Of a stretch of DNA of 64,000 nucleotides, positions 33,047 through 42,760 are shown in pieces. Within the stretch, counting starts at the first letter, position 1. Each line of letters opens with the position of its first letter. Under the pieces are notes generated by a model, which saw nothing but the letters and a program-made list of their open reading frames with translations, had not been told where the DNA came from and ran no database searches. Source of the stretch: JAEUOS01 sp046160545 (lineage in GTDB: Bacteria; Pseudomonadota; Gammaproteobacteria; Burkholderiales; JAEUOS01). A program made the position numbers and the translations under genes. The DNA is taken from positions 1 through 64,000 of the forward strand of contig JBJXGS010000048.1 in assembly GCA_046160545.1 (NCBI GenBank), read 5' to 3'.

Positions 33047-34177
33047 TCAGCCGCGTGTGAGCATGTGGTCGTAGAGTGCGGTCAGACGTTCGACCATGGC
33101 CGTTGCGCTCAGGTTGGCCACGGCCGCGCGCGCGGCCTCACCCATTGACGCGGCCACGCCCGGGCCGCAGAGGAAGCTCATCGCCCCGGTCAGGGCATCG
33201 ATATCAAGCGCGTCGACCACAAAGCCGTTGCGCCCGGGGTCGATCAACTCCTGCGCTCCGCACCCGGTGGTTGTGACCAAGGGCAGGCCGCAGGCCAGTG
33301 CTTCGATGGCGGCGTTGGGCATGGGATCGTAAAGCGTTGCCAGCACAAACGCATCGGCTGCGCCCATCAGCTCTGGAAGATCGTCGCGCGGCCCGAGAAA
33401 GCGCGTGCGTGCAGCCACTCCCAGTTCATCGGCCAGCCTCTGGTAGCGCGCCGCTCGCTTGTCGCCGCCAGCCACCAGCAGCCAGGCCTGCGGCACACGT
33501 GCGAGCGCACGCAGTGCCTGGGCGACGCCTTTGCGCTCGAACCCTGAACCGGCATGCAGGAAGACCGGTGCGTCTGCGGGTATCTGCAGCACTGCGCGCA
33601 GCGCGGCGCTGCCCGCGCGCAGTCGCGGATGAAAGCGCTCCAGGTCCACCGCGTTGCCGATGACGACGACCTTGTGCGCGGCAATGCCGAAATGCGCGTC
33701 AAGCTCCGCGGCCACCATGCGCGAATTGCAGATCACGGCTTTAAGCGCCGCATCTGCGAACATCGCACGCTCGGCACTCAGCACGTAGCGGTGATAGGGG
33801 TCGGCGCGCATCAATGCGCGCTTGATGCTGCCCACGGCCCGGGAGCGGCGCTCCAGCCAGGCCGCGTGCACGCCGTCGCCGGCGCGGTAGAGCGCCACGC
33901 CGGGGATGCGCTCGTGGCTTTGCACCAGGTCAAAGCGTTGCGGCGCCGCGTCCAGCAGGGCGCGCACTGCCTGCGCGAAACCGCGGTCGCGCGCCAGCGA
34001 GGTACGCCAAGGTGGGTCGCACTGGACAAACGCGATGCCCGGCTGCGCCTGCCAGCGCCGCGCGATGACCGACAGTTCCACGCCACCTTCGGCCGACAGC
34101 GCCGCCAGTGCTCGCTCGACGAAGCGTTCTGCGCCGCCGTGGGGGTTGTAGGTCTGGCGGACGATCGCGAGCTTCAT
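33047..34177 (-). CDS. Glycosyltransferase family 4 (LPS core type)
   Basis: 376 residues. The opening MKLAIVRQTYNPHGGAERF has the GGAE acceptor loop typical of WaaG-type and heptose-region GT4 enzymes. The C-domain has LHAGSGFERKGVAQALRAL, WLLVAGGDK and FVLATLYDPMPNAAIEALACGLPLV, where the PMPNAxxE loop is the donor site. It probably adds a hexose to the LPS core. ATG 34177-34175 overlaps the stop of the upstream GT9 gene (ATGA), which couples them. The upstream chain begins at dnaE. Confidence 0.9.
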   Translation of the reverse strand: MKLAIVRQTYNPHGGAERFVERALAALSAEGGVELSVIARRWQAQPGIAFVQCDPPWRTSLARDRGFAQAVRALLDAAPQRFDLVQSHERIPGVALYRAGDGVHAAWLERRSRAVGSIKRALMRADPYHRYVLSAERAMFADAALKAVICNSRMVAAELDAHFGIAAHKVVVIGNAVDLERFHPRLRAGSAALRAVLQIPADAPVFLHAGSGFERKGVAQALRALARVPQAWLLVAGGDKRAARYQRLADELGVAARTRFLGPRDDLPELMGAADAFVLATLYDPMPNAAIEALACGLPLVTTTGCGAQELIDPGRNGFVVDALDIDALTGAMSFLCGPGVAASMGEAARAAVANLSATAMVERLTALYDHMLTRG

Positions 34178-35262
34178 GCCGCGTCGTTTGCCAGCGAGCG
34201 GATCGCGTCCTCCACGCGTGCCACGGGCAGCGTGGTCAGGCATTCGCTCACCTTGCTGCCACCGCAGCCGTCATTTCCGCATGGCCGGCAGGGGTGGCGC
34301 GTCGACGCGACAATGCGATGCGCGACGCCCCAGGGGCCCCATTCCCTGTCGCCCGAAGGCCCGAACAGCGCGACCACCGGTGTGCCGACTGCGCTGGCGA
34401 TATGCATGGGCGCGGAGTCGACACCGACGAAGACCTTTGCACGCGCGGTCAGTGCCGCCATTTCCTTGAGCGACAGCTGCCCGCCCAGGTCGATCACGGG
34501 TGAGCGCGTCAGCGCAAGAATCCTCTTTACGAATCCCAACTCGACCTCGCTGGGCGCGCAGGTCACGACCACGCGCGACCCGGAGTCGGCCAGCCGGTCG
34601 ATCAACGCAGCGTTGCGCTCGGCCGGCCAGGTCTTGAACATCCAGCGCGAGGCCGGGTGCAGATGCACATAGGCACCGCGCGCCAGACCGTGGGCCGCGA
34701 TCAGCGCCTCGACGCGCGCCTCGGCCGCGCTGCCCGCCACCAGGCTCAAGGCACGTTCGTCCTCGGCGGGATGGATGCCGATGCGCCGCAGCGCGTCCAG
34801 GTTCACTTCCACGGTGTGGCGACGATTACCCTCGCGCGGCATTGCATAGAGATGGGTGAAGCTTTTCTGCCAGGCGGCTTCACCATCGCGGCGCGGCGCC
34901 ACCGCCACCTGGGGCTTGAGCGAACGTGCCAGCGCCATGCCGCGGCGATGCGTCGAGAGGTGGATCAGGAGGTCATAGCCGCGCGCCTTCAGACGGCCGG
35001 CCAGCGCCCATTCCTGGCGCGTGCGCGCGAACAGCCCCGCGTCCTTCCAGGCGCGATCGATGACGTGCAGCGTATCGATCGCCGGATGCCCGCTCAGCAT
35101 GTCGGCGGTGTCGGCGTAGACCAGCGCGTCGATGGCCAGCTGCGGGGCGGCGCGCTTCAAGGCGGAAAACACCGGCGCGGCGAGCAGGACATCGCCGTGA
35201 TGGCGCAGCTTGATCACCAGGGCGCGCTTGAAGCGCGCGACGTCAGGAGCGTCCGGGGTCAA
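34174..35262 (-). CDS. Lipopolysaccharide heptosyltransferase (GT9, WaaQ-like)
   Basis: 362 residues. It opens ALVIKLRHHGDVLLAAPVFS, the GT9 heptosyltransferase start, and has VHLHPASRWMFKTWPAERNA and VGVDSAPMHIASAVGTPVVALFGPSG, the ADP-heptose binding loops. The order and motifs fit heptosyltransferase III (WaaQ/RfaQ type). No ATG or GTG fits the N-terminus; the best start is the TTG at 35262-35260, which overlaps the dnaE stop (ATTGA). That places it in translational coupling behind DNA polymerase III alpha. Confidence 0.88.
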   Translation of the reverse strand: MTPDAPDVARFKRALVIKLRHHGDVLLAAPVFSALKRAAPQLAIDALVYADTADMLSGHPAIDTLHVIDRAWKDAGLFARTRQEWALAGRLKARGYDLLIHLSTHRRGMALARSLKPQVAVAPRRDGEAAWQKSFTHLYAMPREGNRRHTVEVNLDALRRIGIHPAEDERALSLVAGSAAEARVEALIAAHGLARGAYVHLHPASRWMFKTWPAERNAALIDRLADSGSRVVVTCAPSEVELGFVKRILALTRSPVIDLGGQLSLKEMAALTARAKVFVGVDSAPMHIASAVGTPVVALFGPSGDREWGPWGVAHRIVASTRHPCRPCGNDGCGGSKVSECLTTLPVARVEDAIRSLANDAA

Positions 35263-38200
35263 TAGAGGATTTCCGCGCCGGCCGGGGAAAGCCAGTCGCG
35301 CAGCCCGGTCAGGAGCTCCTCGCGCGGGGTCACCTGCCATTCCTCGGACATTGACATGGCGCAACGCGCGCCGCCGTTGTCGTATTCGACCACCACCGGG
35401 CAGGTGCCGTTCCGAAACGGGCCCAGCAGGTCCATGAGCCTGCGGGTGTCGGCCTGGCCGTTCATCGACAGGCGCAGGGCCTTGCCGTAGGCGCGACGCA
35501 GGCCCACGAGGTTAAGAATGCGTTCCGCGCCGATGCGCACACCGCCGGAAAGGCGGTCCTCGCGTACCTTGCCCGACACCACGATGAGCTCGTCGGGCTT
35601 GAGCAGGTCACGATGCTGGTCGACCAGCTCCTGGAACACGGTCACCTCGATACGTGCGCTGCCGTCATCGAGTTCCAGGATGGTCATCTTGCCGCGCCGG
35701 GTCATTGCAGTGCGCAACTGCACGACGATACCGGCCAGGAGCTGCATGTCATCACGCGGCACGATCTGCGCGAGCGGCGTGCGCGCCACGCTGCGCACCT
35801 CGGCGGCATAGGCATCGAAGAGATGGCCGGAGAGCGTGTAGCCGAGCGCCAGCTTCTCGTTCATGAGCCGGTCGCGCGCGTTCCAACGCAGGGTGCGGAT
35901 CAGGTCGGGGTCGCGCGACTCGGCACCACCGCCGCCACCGAAGAGGCTCACCTGCGAGGCGCTCTTTTCCTCGCGGTCGGCTGCCTCCATGGCCACGCCG
36001 ACGGTGGCGAAGAGCGCGGCACGGTCCGGCTCGAGCGCATCAAACGCGCCGGCGCGTACCAGCGCCTCGATGGCGCGTCGGTTGACCAGGCGCTTGTCGA
36101 CGCGCCGGCAGAAGTCGAAGAGTCCCGTGAAGGGTTTCTCACGACGCGCCTTCACCACTGACTCGATCGCACCCTCGCCGCTGCCCTTGATGCCGCCCAG
36201 ACCGTAGCGAACCGTCCTGGCATCAGTCGGCACAAAGCGGTACTCGGACAGGTTGATGTCCGGGCGCTCGATGATCACGCCATTGGCGCGCGCATCGTTG
36301 GCCAGTATCTGCACCTTGTCGGTGTCGCTCATGGAGGCCGACATGTTGGCCGCGTAAAAGGCCGCCGGATGGTGCGTCTTGACGTAGGCCGTGTGATAGG
36401 CCAAGAGCGCGTAGGCGGCGGCGTGCGACTTGTTGAAGCCGTAGCCGGCGAACTTTTCCATCAGGTCGAAAATCTCGTCGGCGCGGTCGGCGGAGACCTT
36501 GTTGGCTGCCGCGCCGTCGCGGAAAATCTGGCGATGGGTGGCCATCTCCTCGGCCTTCTTCTTGCCCATCGCGCGGCGCAGCAGGTCGGCGCCGCCCAGC
36601 GTGTAACCGCCGACGATCTGCGCCATCTGCATGACCTGCTCCTGGTAGACCATGATGCCGTAGGTCTCGGAGAGGATGGGCTCGACGCGCGGGTCCGGAT
36701 AGGAGATCGCCTGGCGGCCGTGCTTGCGTTCGATGAAGTCCGGGATCAGGTCCATCGGTCCCGGGCGGTACAGCGAGACCAGCGCGATCAGGTCCTCGAA
36801 GCGATCCGGCTTGGCGCCGATGAGCATGTCGCGCATGCCGCGCGATTCAAACTGGAATACCGCCACCGTGTCGGCGCGCTTGAAGACTTCGTAGGCCGCC
36901 GTATCGTCGAGCGGCAGGTCGGCGCAGCGAAAATTGCCCTGTGCGGGGTCGAGCGCGCGGATGTGGCGCTCGGCCCAGTCAAGGATGGTTAAGGTGGTGA
37001 GTCCCAGGAAGTCGAACTTGACCAGGCCCACGGCCTCGATGTCGTCCTTGTCGAACTGGCTCACCACGCCTTCGGCTCCGCCCTGGGTGAAGAGTGGGCA
37101 GAAGTCCGTGAGCTTGCCCGGTGCGATCACCACGCCGCCGGCGTGCTTTCCCACCGAGCGCGTGATGCCCTCGACCTGCTCGGCCAGCGCCAGGAGCTCC
37201 GCGACCTCTTCCTCCTTTTTTTCGCGCTCGGCCAGGATGGGCTCCATCGAGCGTGCCTGCGCGATGGTGATGAGCTTGCCCGGCTGGAAGGGGATCAGTT
37301 TGGCGATGCCGTCGCAAAAGCCGTAGCCAAGGTCGAGCACACGCCCTACATCGCGCACCGCTGCCTTGGCGGCCATGGTGCCGAAGGTGGCGATCTGCGA
37401 GACCGACGCGGCGCCGTACTTGTTGCGCACATAATCGATGACGCGGTCGCGACCGGCTTCGCAGAAATCGATGTCGAAGTCCGGCATCGAGATGCGATCG
37501 GGATTCAGGAAGCGTTCGAAGAGCAGGTTGTAGGCCAGCGGATCGAGGTCGGTGATGCCCAGCGAATAGGCGACCAGCGAGCCGGCACCCGAGCCGCGCC
37601 CCGGGCCGACCGGCACGCCATTGCCCTTGGCCCAGTTGATGAAGTCGGCCACGATCAGAAAGTAACCGGCAAAGCCCATCTTGACAATGGTCGCGATCTC
37701 GAATTCCAGGCGCTCGGCATAGCGCGCTCGCGCGGCTTCGCGCGCGGTGGTGTCGGGGTAGAGTTGCGTGAGGCGGCCTTCGAGGCGCTCGCGCGACAGG
37801 CTTGCCAGTGCGTCCTCCAGGCTCTGCCCTGCAGGTGTCGGGTAGTCCGGCAGCCGGGACTTGCCGAGCGTCAGCTCCAGATTGCAGCGCTTGGCGATCT
37901 CGACGCTGTTGGCAAGCGCGCCGGGCAGGTCGGCGAACAGGGTCGCCATGTCATCCTGCGACCTGAAGTACTGGTCTTCGCCGAAGTGGCGCGCACGCCG
38001 CTGGTCGCCCAGCATCTGGCCGCTGGCGATGCAGGTGCGCGCCTCGTGGGCGCGATAGTCCTCGACGCGGGCGAACTGTACCGGGTGCGTCGCCACGACA
38101 GGCAATTTGAGTTCGGCACCGAGCACGGTCAAGGCGCGCAATACCGACTCGCCGCTGCGCGCGTGCGGCCCGGCGCGCTGCACTTCCAGGTAATAGCGAC

Positions 38201-38702
38201 CGGGAAAATGCGCCGCCCATTCGCTGGCACGCGTCTTGGCAGCAGCGGTGTTGCCGGCCGCCAGGAGCTGCGCGACATCGCCGGCCCCTGGCCCCGCTAC
38301 CAGGCCCGAGAGTGCGATCAGGCCGCCGCTACCGATCTCGTGCGCGTCGAACCAGGCGCGGTCGACCTCGGGTCGTCCGTGGTCGCGTTGCTCGAGGTAG
38401 GCGCGCGAGAGCAGTTCGCACAGGCGCAGATAGCCATCGCGATCGGCGCACAGAAGCAGGGCGCGCGCCGGCTTGGCATCACCGGCCAGCCAGACGTCGG
38501 CCCCGATGATGGGTTTGACGCCGCGCGCGCGTGCGGCCTTGTAGAACTTGACCATGCCGGAGAGGTTGGTCAGGTCGGTCAGCGCCAGGGCACCCATGGC
38601 GTCGCCACGCGCGATCTCCACCGCGTCGTCGATGCGCGTCAGCCCGTCGATCACCGAGTATTCCGAGTGCAGTCGCAGGTGCACAAAACGAGGCGCGGGC
38701 AT
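35259..38702 (-). CDS. dnaE: DNA polymerase III subunit alpha
   Basis: 1147 residues, replicative polymerase of the DnaE1 type. The PHP domain opens with FVHLRLHSEYSVIDGLTRID and runs to about 275. The polymerase core follows, with GPGRGSGAGSLVAYSLGITD and the catalytic PDFDIDF at 407-413 (Asp 410 and Asp 412). KFDFLGLTTLTIL lies in the fingers. A helix-hairpin-helix and an OB fold (QLLAGIVVQLRTAMTRRGKM) lie near the end. The gene is complete and starts at ATG 38702-38700. Two LPS glycosyltransferases follow without a gap. Confidence 0.97.
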   Translation of the reverse strand: MPAPRFVHLRLHSEYSVIDGLTRIDDAVEIARGDAMGALALTDLTNLSGMVKFYKAARARGVKPIIGADVWLAGDAKPARALLLCADRDGYLRLCELLSRAYLEQRDHGRPEVDRAWFDAHEIGSGGLIALSGLVAGPGAGDVAQLLAAGNTAAAKTRASEWAAHFPGRYYLEVQRAGPHARSGESVLRALTVLGAELKLPVVATHPVQFARVEDYRAHEARTCIASGQMLGDQRRARHFGEDQYFRSQDDMATLFADLPGALANSVEIAKRCNLELTLGKSRLPDYPTPAGQSLEDALASLSRERLEGRLTQLYPDTTAREAARARYAERLEFEIATIVKMGFAGYFLIVADFINWAKGNGVPVGPGRGSGAGSLVAYSLGITDLDPLAYNLLFERFLNPDRISMPDFDIDFCEAGRDRVIDYVRNKYGAASVSQIATFGTMAAKAAVRDVGRVLDLGYGFCDGIAKLIPFQPGKLITIAQARSMEPILAEREKKEEEVAELLALAEQVEGITRSVGKHAGGVVIAPGKLTDFCPLFTQGGAEGVVSQFDKDDIEAVGLVKFDFLGLTTLTILDWAERHIRALDPAQGNFRCADLPLDDTAAYEVFKRADTVAVFQFESRGMRDMLIGAKPDRFEDLIALVSLYRPGPMDLIPDFIERKHGRQAISYPDPRVEPILSETYGIMVYQEQVMQMAQIVGGYTLGGADLLRRAMGKKKAEEMATHRQIFRDGAAANKVSADRADEIFDLMEKFAGYGFNKSHAAAYALLAYHTAYVKTHHPAAFYAANMSASMSDTDKVQILANDARANGVIIERPDINLSEYRFVPTDARTVRYGLGGIKGSGEGAIESVVKARREKPFTGLFDFCRRVDKRLVNRRAIEALVRAGAFDALEPDRAALFATVGVAMEAADREEKSASQVSLFGGGGGAESRDPDLIRTLRWNARDRLMNEKLALGYTLSGHLFDAYAAEVRSVARTPLAQIVPRDDMQLLAGIVVQLRTAMTRRGKMTILELDDGSARIEVTVFQELVDQHRDLLKPDELIVVSGKVREDRLSGGVRIGAERILNLVGLRRAYGKALRLSMNGQADTRRLMDLLGPFRNGTCPVVVEYDNGGARCAMSMSEEWQVTPREELLTGLRDWLSPAGAEILY

Positions 38703-38921
38703 GGGCGGATTTTACGCCGTATGCGCTTGCGCGAAACCGGTGCTGCCCGGCGCCTGCGCAGGCTGCGCCCACGCCTGCGACGGCATCGACCGCCTGCGTA
38801 GAATGCCGTTTTGAGTCACCACATCGATTTCGCATGGCCATGCGCTTTCATGCAGCGGGCAGCTGTGTTCGCCGCACGGTTGCCCTCTTGAGCGCGGCTG
38901 CCTCTTGACGGCGTTCTTTTC

Positions 38922-39779
38922 ATGAACGCGAGCATAGTGCTCGCCCTGGCGGCGATGCTGTGCTTCGGCCTGGGCGACTTCATCTACAAGCGCGCCGCCG
39001 TGGCCGGCGCTCCCGCGCACCAGTTCATGATGGTGCAGTCCTCGCTATATCTGGTGGTGGTTGCGGTCTTTGCCTGGTTCACGGCGACGCTCGTGTATTC
39101 AACCGCAGCGCTGTGGGGCCTGGTCTCGGGCGTGTTCATGGTGGTCGGCTTCTACAACTTTGCCGCCAGCCTCAAGGCAGGCGCGGTGAGCATCGTCGCG
39201 CCGGTGTTTCGACTGAGCTTCGTCTTGACCGCGGCGCTGGCCATCGCTTTCCTGGACGAGCCCCTGACCGGCCCGAAGGCAGCCGGTATTACGCTGGCAC
39301 TCGCCGCGGCCTGGCTGCTCCTGGGAGGCCCGTCCGGCCCTGCCGGACACGACGCACAGTCGCGGCGCGGCGCGCTCGTACGTGCCATGGTCGCGACCGT
39401 CGCGGTCGGCATCGGCTACTTCATCATGACCATAGGCTTGCGCGCCGGCGCCGCGCCCGCCACGCTGGTGGTGGTTCAGGCCTGCGTTGTCACCTCGCTT
39501 TCGGCCGGGTTCGCACTTGCGCGCGACCGCAGGTTCCGTGCCGAGGGCGCGGTGCTGCGCAATGCGCCGTTCTCGGCCCTCGCACTGGCTGCTGGATTTG
39601 TCCTGTTGGCCGAAAGCATGGCGCGCGGCCAAACCAGCGTGGTCGTGCCGATCGCGCAAATGGGATTTGTGGTCGCAGCGATGGTTGGCTTCCTGTTCCT
39701 GCGCGAGGCCTTCAGCCTGCGCAAGGGATCCGGTATCGTCTTTGCAGTGGCGGCGCTGGCCTGCCTTGCGCACGGTTGA
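38922..39779 (+). CDS. EamA/DMT-family transporter
   Basis: 285 residues with about ten membrane helices in two EamA repeats. The first has LAAMLCFGLGDFIYKRAAVA and AGAVSIVAPVFRLSFVLTAALA; the second has ARGQTSVVVPIAQMGFVVAAMVG. Members export or exchange amino acids, sugars or other metabolites; the substrate is not predictable. It is divergent from dnaE across 219 bases that hold a TAGAAT at 38799-38804, a possible -10 box, but no convincing -35. Confidence 0.87.
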   Translation: MNASIVLALAAMLCFGLGDFIYKRAAVAGAPAHQFMMVQSSLYLVVVAVFAWFTATLVYSTAALWGLVSGVFMVVGFYNFAASLKAGAVSIVAPVFRLSFVLTAALAIAFLDEPLTGPKAAGITLALAAAWLLLGGPSGPAGHDAQSRRGALVRAMVATVAVGIGYFIMTIGLRAGAAPATLVVVQACVVTSLSAGFALARDRRFRAEGAVLRNAPFSALALAAGFVLLAESMARGQTSVVVPIAQMGFVVAAMVGFLFLREAFSLRKGSGIVFAVAALACLAHG

Positions 39780-39851
39780 GTACCCCAAGCCTGCCGCGCA
39801 GCTAGAATCAGTTCTTCCTTGTCGGTCGATCTACCTGCCCGGAGGCCTTCG

Positions 39852-41078
39852 ATGAACGCGATCCCGCTGCGCAAGCCCGCATCTGCCATCGGTTCTGTTC
39901 CGCGCCTGACTGCCCAGGGTGCGCGCGAAGCGGCACAGGCTCTGGTGCCCGCGCTCACCGCGCGTGCCGCCGCCTGCGAGGCTGCACGGCGCGTCCCGGC
40001 GGAAAGCATCGCCCAGTTGAATAACAGCGGACTGATGCGCATGCTGCAACCCGTGGCCTTCGGCGGGTCTGAGCTGGGACTCGATGCCCTGCTGGACGTC
40101 GTCCTCGAACTTTCGCGCGGCTGCCCCTCGACCGCCTGGGTGTACTCCAACCTTGCATCACACGCATGGAACATCGGCCAGTTCGAACTGCGCGCACAGC
40201 AGGATGTGTGGGGCGCCGACCCTGATGCACTAGCCGCAACCGGGCTGGCCTTTCCTTGCGGGCGCGCGACCCCGGTCGAAGGCGGCTGGCGAGTCACCGG
40301 CAAGTGGCCCTTTGCGAGCGGGGTCGATGCCAGCACCTGGATGCTGGTCGGTGCAATGGCCGAGGTTGCCGGCGGCGCACCCGAGCGGCGCTTTTTCCTG
40401 GTGCCGCAACCGGACTTTCAGAGCCTGGACAACTGGCAGGCCTATGGGCTGACCGGTACCGGCAGCCACGATGTCGAGATCAAGGATGCCTTTGTTCCCG
40501 CGCATCGTTCGGTGTCGGCAGAGGCATTCGCCGCCGGGCGCGACCTGCCCGGCGCCAAGGTGCACGACTCCGTACTTTTCCGTCTGCCCAATTTCGCCGC
40601 CTTCGCCTACATCCTCTCTATCGTTCCCCTGGGGGCGGCCAAGGCCGCGGTCGAGAACTTCACTGCCGGGATGCGCGCGCGTGCCGGTACCTACACCGGC
40701 GTGCGTGTGGCTGAGCTCACTCCGGTACAGGCGCGCATCGCCGAAGCCGCGGCCTGCGTCGAGTTCGCCGAGACGGTGCTGCGGCGCGACTGGCGCGAAC
40801 TGGAGGACGGCGTGACCGCGCACCTCTACCCTAGCATCGAGACCAAGCTGCGCTGGAAACGCAATGTCGCCTTTGCGATGCAGCTCGTCGTGCGGGCGGT
40901 CGACACGCTCATGCCGGCAGCCGGTGCGGCCGGGCTGTCGCTGGCCGCACCCTTGCAGCGTCAGTTCCGCGACATACATGCGGCGTCGGCGCACATCGCG
41001 CTGACCTGGGATGTGCATGCCGCAGCCTACGGACAGAGCGCGCTGGGCCTGCAGCCGCAGGGCGGGCTTTTGCTCTAG
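39852..41078 (+). CDS. Acyl-CoA dehydrogenase-fold flavin monooxygenase (group D type)
   Basis: 408 residues. The order of segments, VPAESIAQLNNSGLMRMLQP, FGGSELGLDALLDVVLELSR, GCPSTAWVYSNLASHAWNIG and GWRVTGKWPFASGVD, matches two-component flavin hydroxylases such as HsaA and 4-hydroxyphenylacetate-type group D enzymes rather than true acyl-CoA dehydrogenases. These use reduced flavin from a partner reductase to hydroxylate aromatic substrates. No reductase is adjacent. GGAGG lies six bases before ATG 39852. The stop overlaps the end of the convergent cupin gene by 4 bases. Confidence 0.75.
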   Translation: MNAIPLRKPASAIGSVPRLTAQGAREAAQALVPALTARAAACEAARRVPAESIAQLNNSGLMRMLQPVAFGGSELGLDALLDVVLELSRGCPSTAWVYSNLASHAWNIGQFELRAQQDVWGADPDALAATGLAFPCGRATPVEGGWRVTGKWPFASGVDASTWMLVGAMAEVAGGAPERRFFLVPQPDFQSLDNWQAYGLTGTGSHDVEIKDAFVPAHRSVSAEAFAAGRDLPGAKVHDSVLFRLPNFAAFAYILSIVPLGAAKAAVENFTAGMRARAGTYTGVRVAELTPVQARIAEAAACVEFAETVLRRDWRELEDGVTAHLYPSIETKLRWKRNVAFAMQLVVRAVDTLMPAAGAAGLSLAAPLQRQFRDIHAASAHIALTWDVHAAAYGQSALGLQPQGGLLL

Positions 41079-41548
41079 CGCTGACGCCGGGCGGATCTGG
41101 TCTTCAGCGCGAGCGCGACGGCGCGAGCCTTGGGCGCGATTGCGCGCGCCTCTTTGGTCGCGAAGTCAGCCGGTGCCACGACCTCAAGCATCTCGATGTC
41201 CTTGGAGTGCGAGATCTCGCGGTGCGCGATGTTGGGTGGCTGCTGGAAGCAGTCGCCCTTTTTCATGATGACTTCGCCCACGCCTTCATACTCGAAGCGA
41301 ATCCATCCCTTGAGCACGTAGACGAACTGCACCTTGCAGTCGTGGCGGTGCCACTCGCCCTCGGGTGCCTTGCCGGGGCGGGCGCGGATCACGTGCGCGA
41401 CAACCTTGCCCTCTGAAGCCTTCTCGACGCCAAGGTCGCGATACTCGAAATAGCCGCGCAGGCCGCGGCGCTCGAACTTAGCCTCTCCGCCCTTGCTGTG
41501 GCTGAATGCGCGGGCGCGGCGGGCGGCTGCTGTGGTGAGAGTCGTCAT
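41075..41548 (-). CDS. Cupin-domain protein
   Basis: 157 residues. A single cupin barrel is seen: EWHRHDCKVQFVYVLKGWIR gives the first cupin motif (His-x-His, but no clear Glu in the usual place), and KKGDCFQQPPNIAHREISHS gives the second, with its His. The N- and C-terminal tails are basic and Ala-rich. It may bind a metal and act as a small dioxygenase, isomerase or sensor. It is the last gene of the leftward unit with an acyl-CoA dehydrogenase, 29 bases after it. The start ATG 41548-41546 has GGAGA upstream. Confidence 0.78.
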   Translation of the reverse strand: MTTLTTAAARRARAFSHSKGGEAKFERRGLRGYFEYRDLGVEKASEGKVVAHVIRARPGKAPEGEWHRHDCKVQFVYVLKGWIRFEYEGVGEVIMKKGDCFQQPPNIAHREISHSKDIEMLEVVAPADFATKEARAIAPKARAVALALKTRSARRQR

Positions 41549-41577
41549 GTGGTCTCCAGAGGATGCGTGAGGATGGG

Positions 41578-42729
41578 TCAGGCGCCGGGGCGCTGCGAAA
41601 AGCTGCGTTCGAAGACACCTTCGGCGATGCGATTCTTGAGGATCTCGATGGACCCGCCGGCAATCATCCAGCCGCGGCAGCGGCGCATGCAGTACTCGAC
41701 CAGCGATTCCTGGCTGTAGCCCAGGCCACCCAGGACCTGCATGGCTTCGCTGGCGACCTCGAATCCGGCCTGGTTGCAATAGGCCTTGGCGATCGCGGTC
41801 TCGTCGGGCGAAGGAAAGCCCGAGTCGGCGTTGCACGCGGCGCGATACAGGAGCAGCTGCCCGGCGTCGAGCTTCATCTTCATCTCGGCGAATTTCCATT
41901 GCAGGCCCTGGAATTCGCACAAGAGGCGACCGAACTGGCGGCGCTGCAGCGCCCACTGGCGTGCCTCTTCATAGGCATAGCGGCCGAGGGCGAGCGAGCG
42001 CGCCGTGTTGCCGAGCCGTTCGACGTTGAAGCCGGCGATCTGCTTCTTGAAGCCACCCTGTTTCAACACCACCATGGACGGGTCAATCCGCACGCTCTCG
42101 AAATAGAGTTGCGCCCACTCCTCGCCGGACATGAAGGATGACGGCTTGCCGAAGCGCACGCCTTCCTGTTTGGTATCGACGAGCACCGAGCCGATGCCGC
42201 CGACCCCGGGACCGAAGCGCGCGTAGACCAGCAGTACGTCGGCGTAGGGTGCGTGGGTCGAGAAGACCTTGGTGCCATTGAGCCGGAAGCCGTCGCCTTC
42301 CGGCGTGACCGCGGTCGTCAGGTCGGTCACCGCCGAGCCGGCCTCCGGTTCACTCATGCCAACCGAGATGACCGCCTCGCCGGCCAGGATCTTCCTGAGA
42401 TATCGTTCCTTCTGCCACGGCGTGCCGTATTCGGCGAAGACACGGATCGGCCCGAAGCTGCCGGCCTGGATCACGTCGGCGCTACGCGGGCAGGCGGTCG
42501 CGATCGCCTCGATGGCCAGCACCGCGTCCATCAGCGAGCCGCCCTGGCCGCCATCCTGCTCGGCGATCGTCAGCCCCAGGAGGCCGTTGGCGGCCATCAG
42601 GCGAGCCACGTCCCAGGGGTAGTCGACGGCATGGGCGCGCTCGCGCGCACCGGCGCGCAGGTGCCTGTCAGCCAGGCGTGCGACCGAGTCGCGAAAGGCC
42701 TGTTGTTCCTCGCTCAGGCGGAAATCCAT
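41578..42729 (-). CDS. Acyl-CoA dehydrogenase
   Basis: 383 residues of the standard three-part fold. MDFRLSEEQQAFRDSVARLA opens the helical N-domain. ISVGMSEPEAGSAVTDLTTA with GFRLNGTKVFST is the flavin/substrate strand region. The C-domain has RRQFGRLLCEFQGLQWKFAEM, QVLGGLGYSQESLVEYCMRR and the C-terminal GGSIEILKNRIAE. It oxidises an acyl-CoA to the enoyl-CoA and passes electrons to ETF. AGGAG lies seven bases before ATG 42729. It follows the Bug receptor by 31 bases. Confidence 0.93.
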   Translation of the reverse strand: MDFRLSEEQQAFRDSVARLADRHLRAGARERAHAVDYPWDVARLMAANGLLGLTIAEQDGGQGGSLMDAVLAIEAIATACPRSADVIQAGSFGPIRVFAEYGTPWQKERYLRKILAGEAVISVGMSEPEAGSAVTDLTTAVTPEGDGFRLNGTKVFSTHAPYADVLLVYARFGPGVGGIGSVLVDTKQEGVRFGKPSSFMSGEEWAQLYFESVRIDPSMVVLKQGGFKKQIAGFNVERLGNTARSLALGRYAYEEARQWALQRRQFGRLLCEFQGLQWKFAEMKMKLDAGQLLLYRAACNADSGFPSPDETAIAKAYCNQAGFEVASEAMQVLGGLGYSQESLVEYCMRRCRGWMIAGGSIEILKNRIAEGVFERSFSQRPGA

Positions 42730-42760
42730 GTCTGCTCCTGGTTTCTTCTGGTGTCGCGGC

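Noticed and set aside
37143..38801. A 552-codon open frame on the plus strand opposite dnaE
   Set aside because: It lies antisense to well-conserved dnaE codons, has His/Arg/Glu-rich composition without motifs, and reflects high-GC third positions.
38834..38908. A 24-residue ORF in the dnaE-EamA gap
   Set aside because: No Shine-Dalgarno, no coupling to a neighbour and no conserved character, so it is probably chance.
39776..39808. Promoter TTGAGT/TAGAAT before the monooxygenase gene
   Set aside because: The spacing of 21 bases is too long for sigma-70. Only the TAGAAT looks real, and it is not listed as a site.
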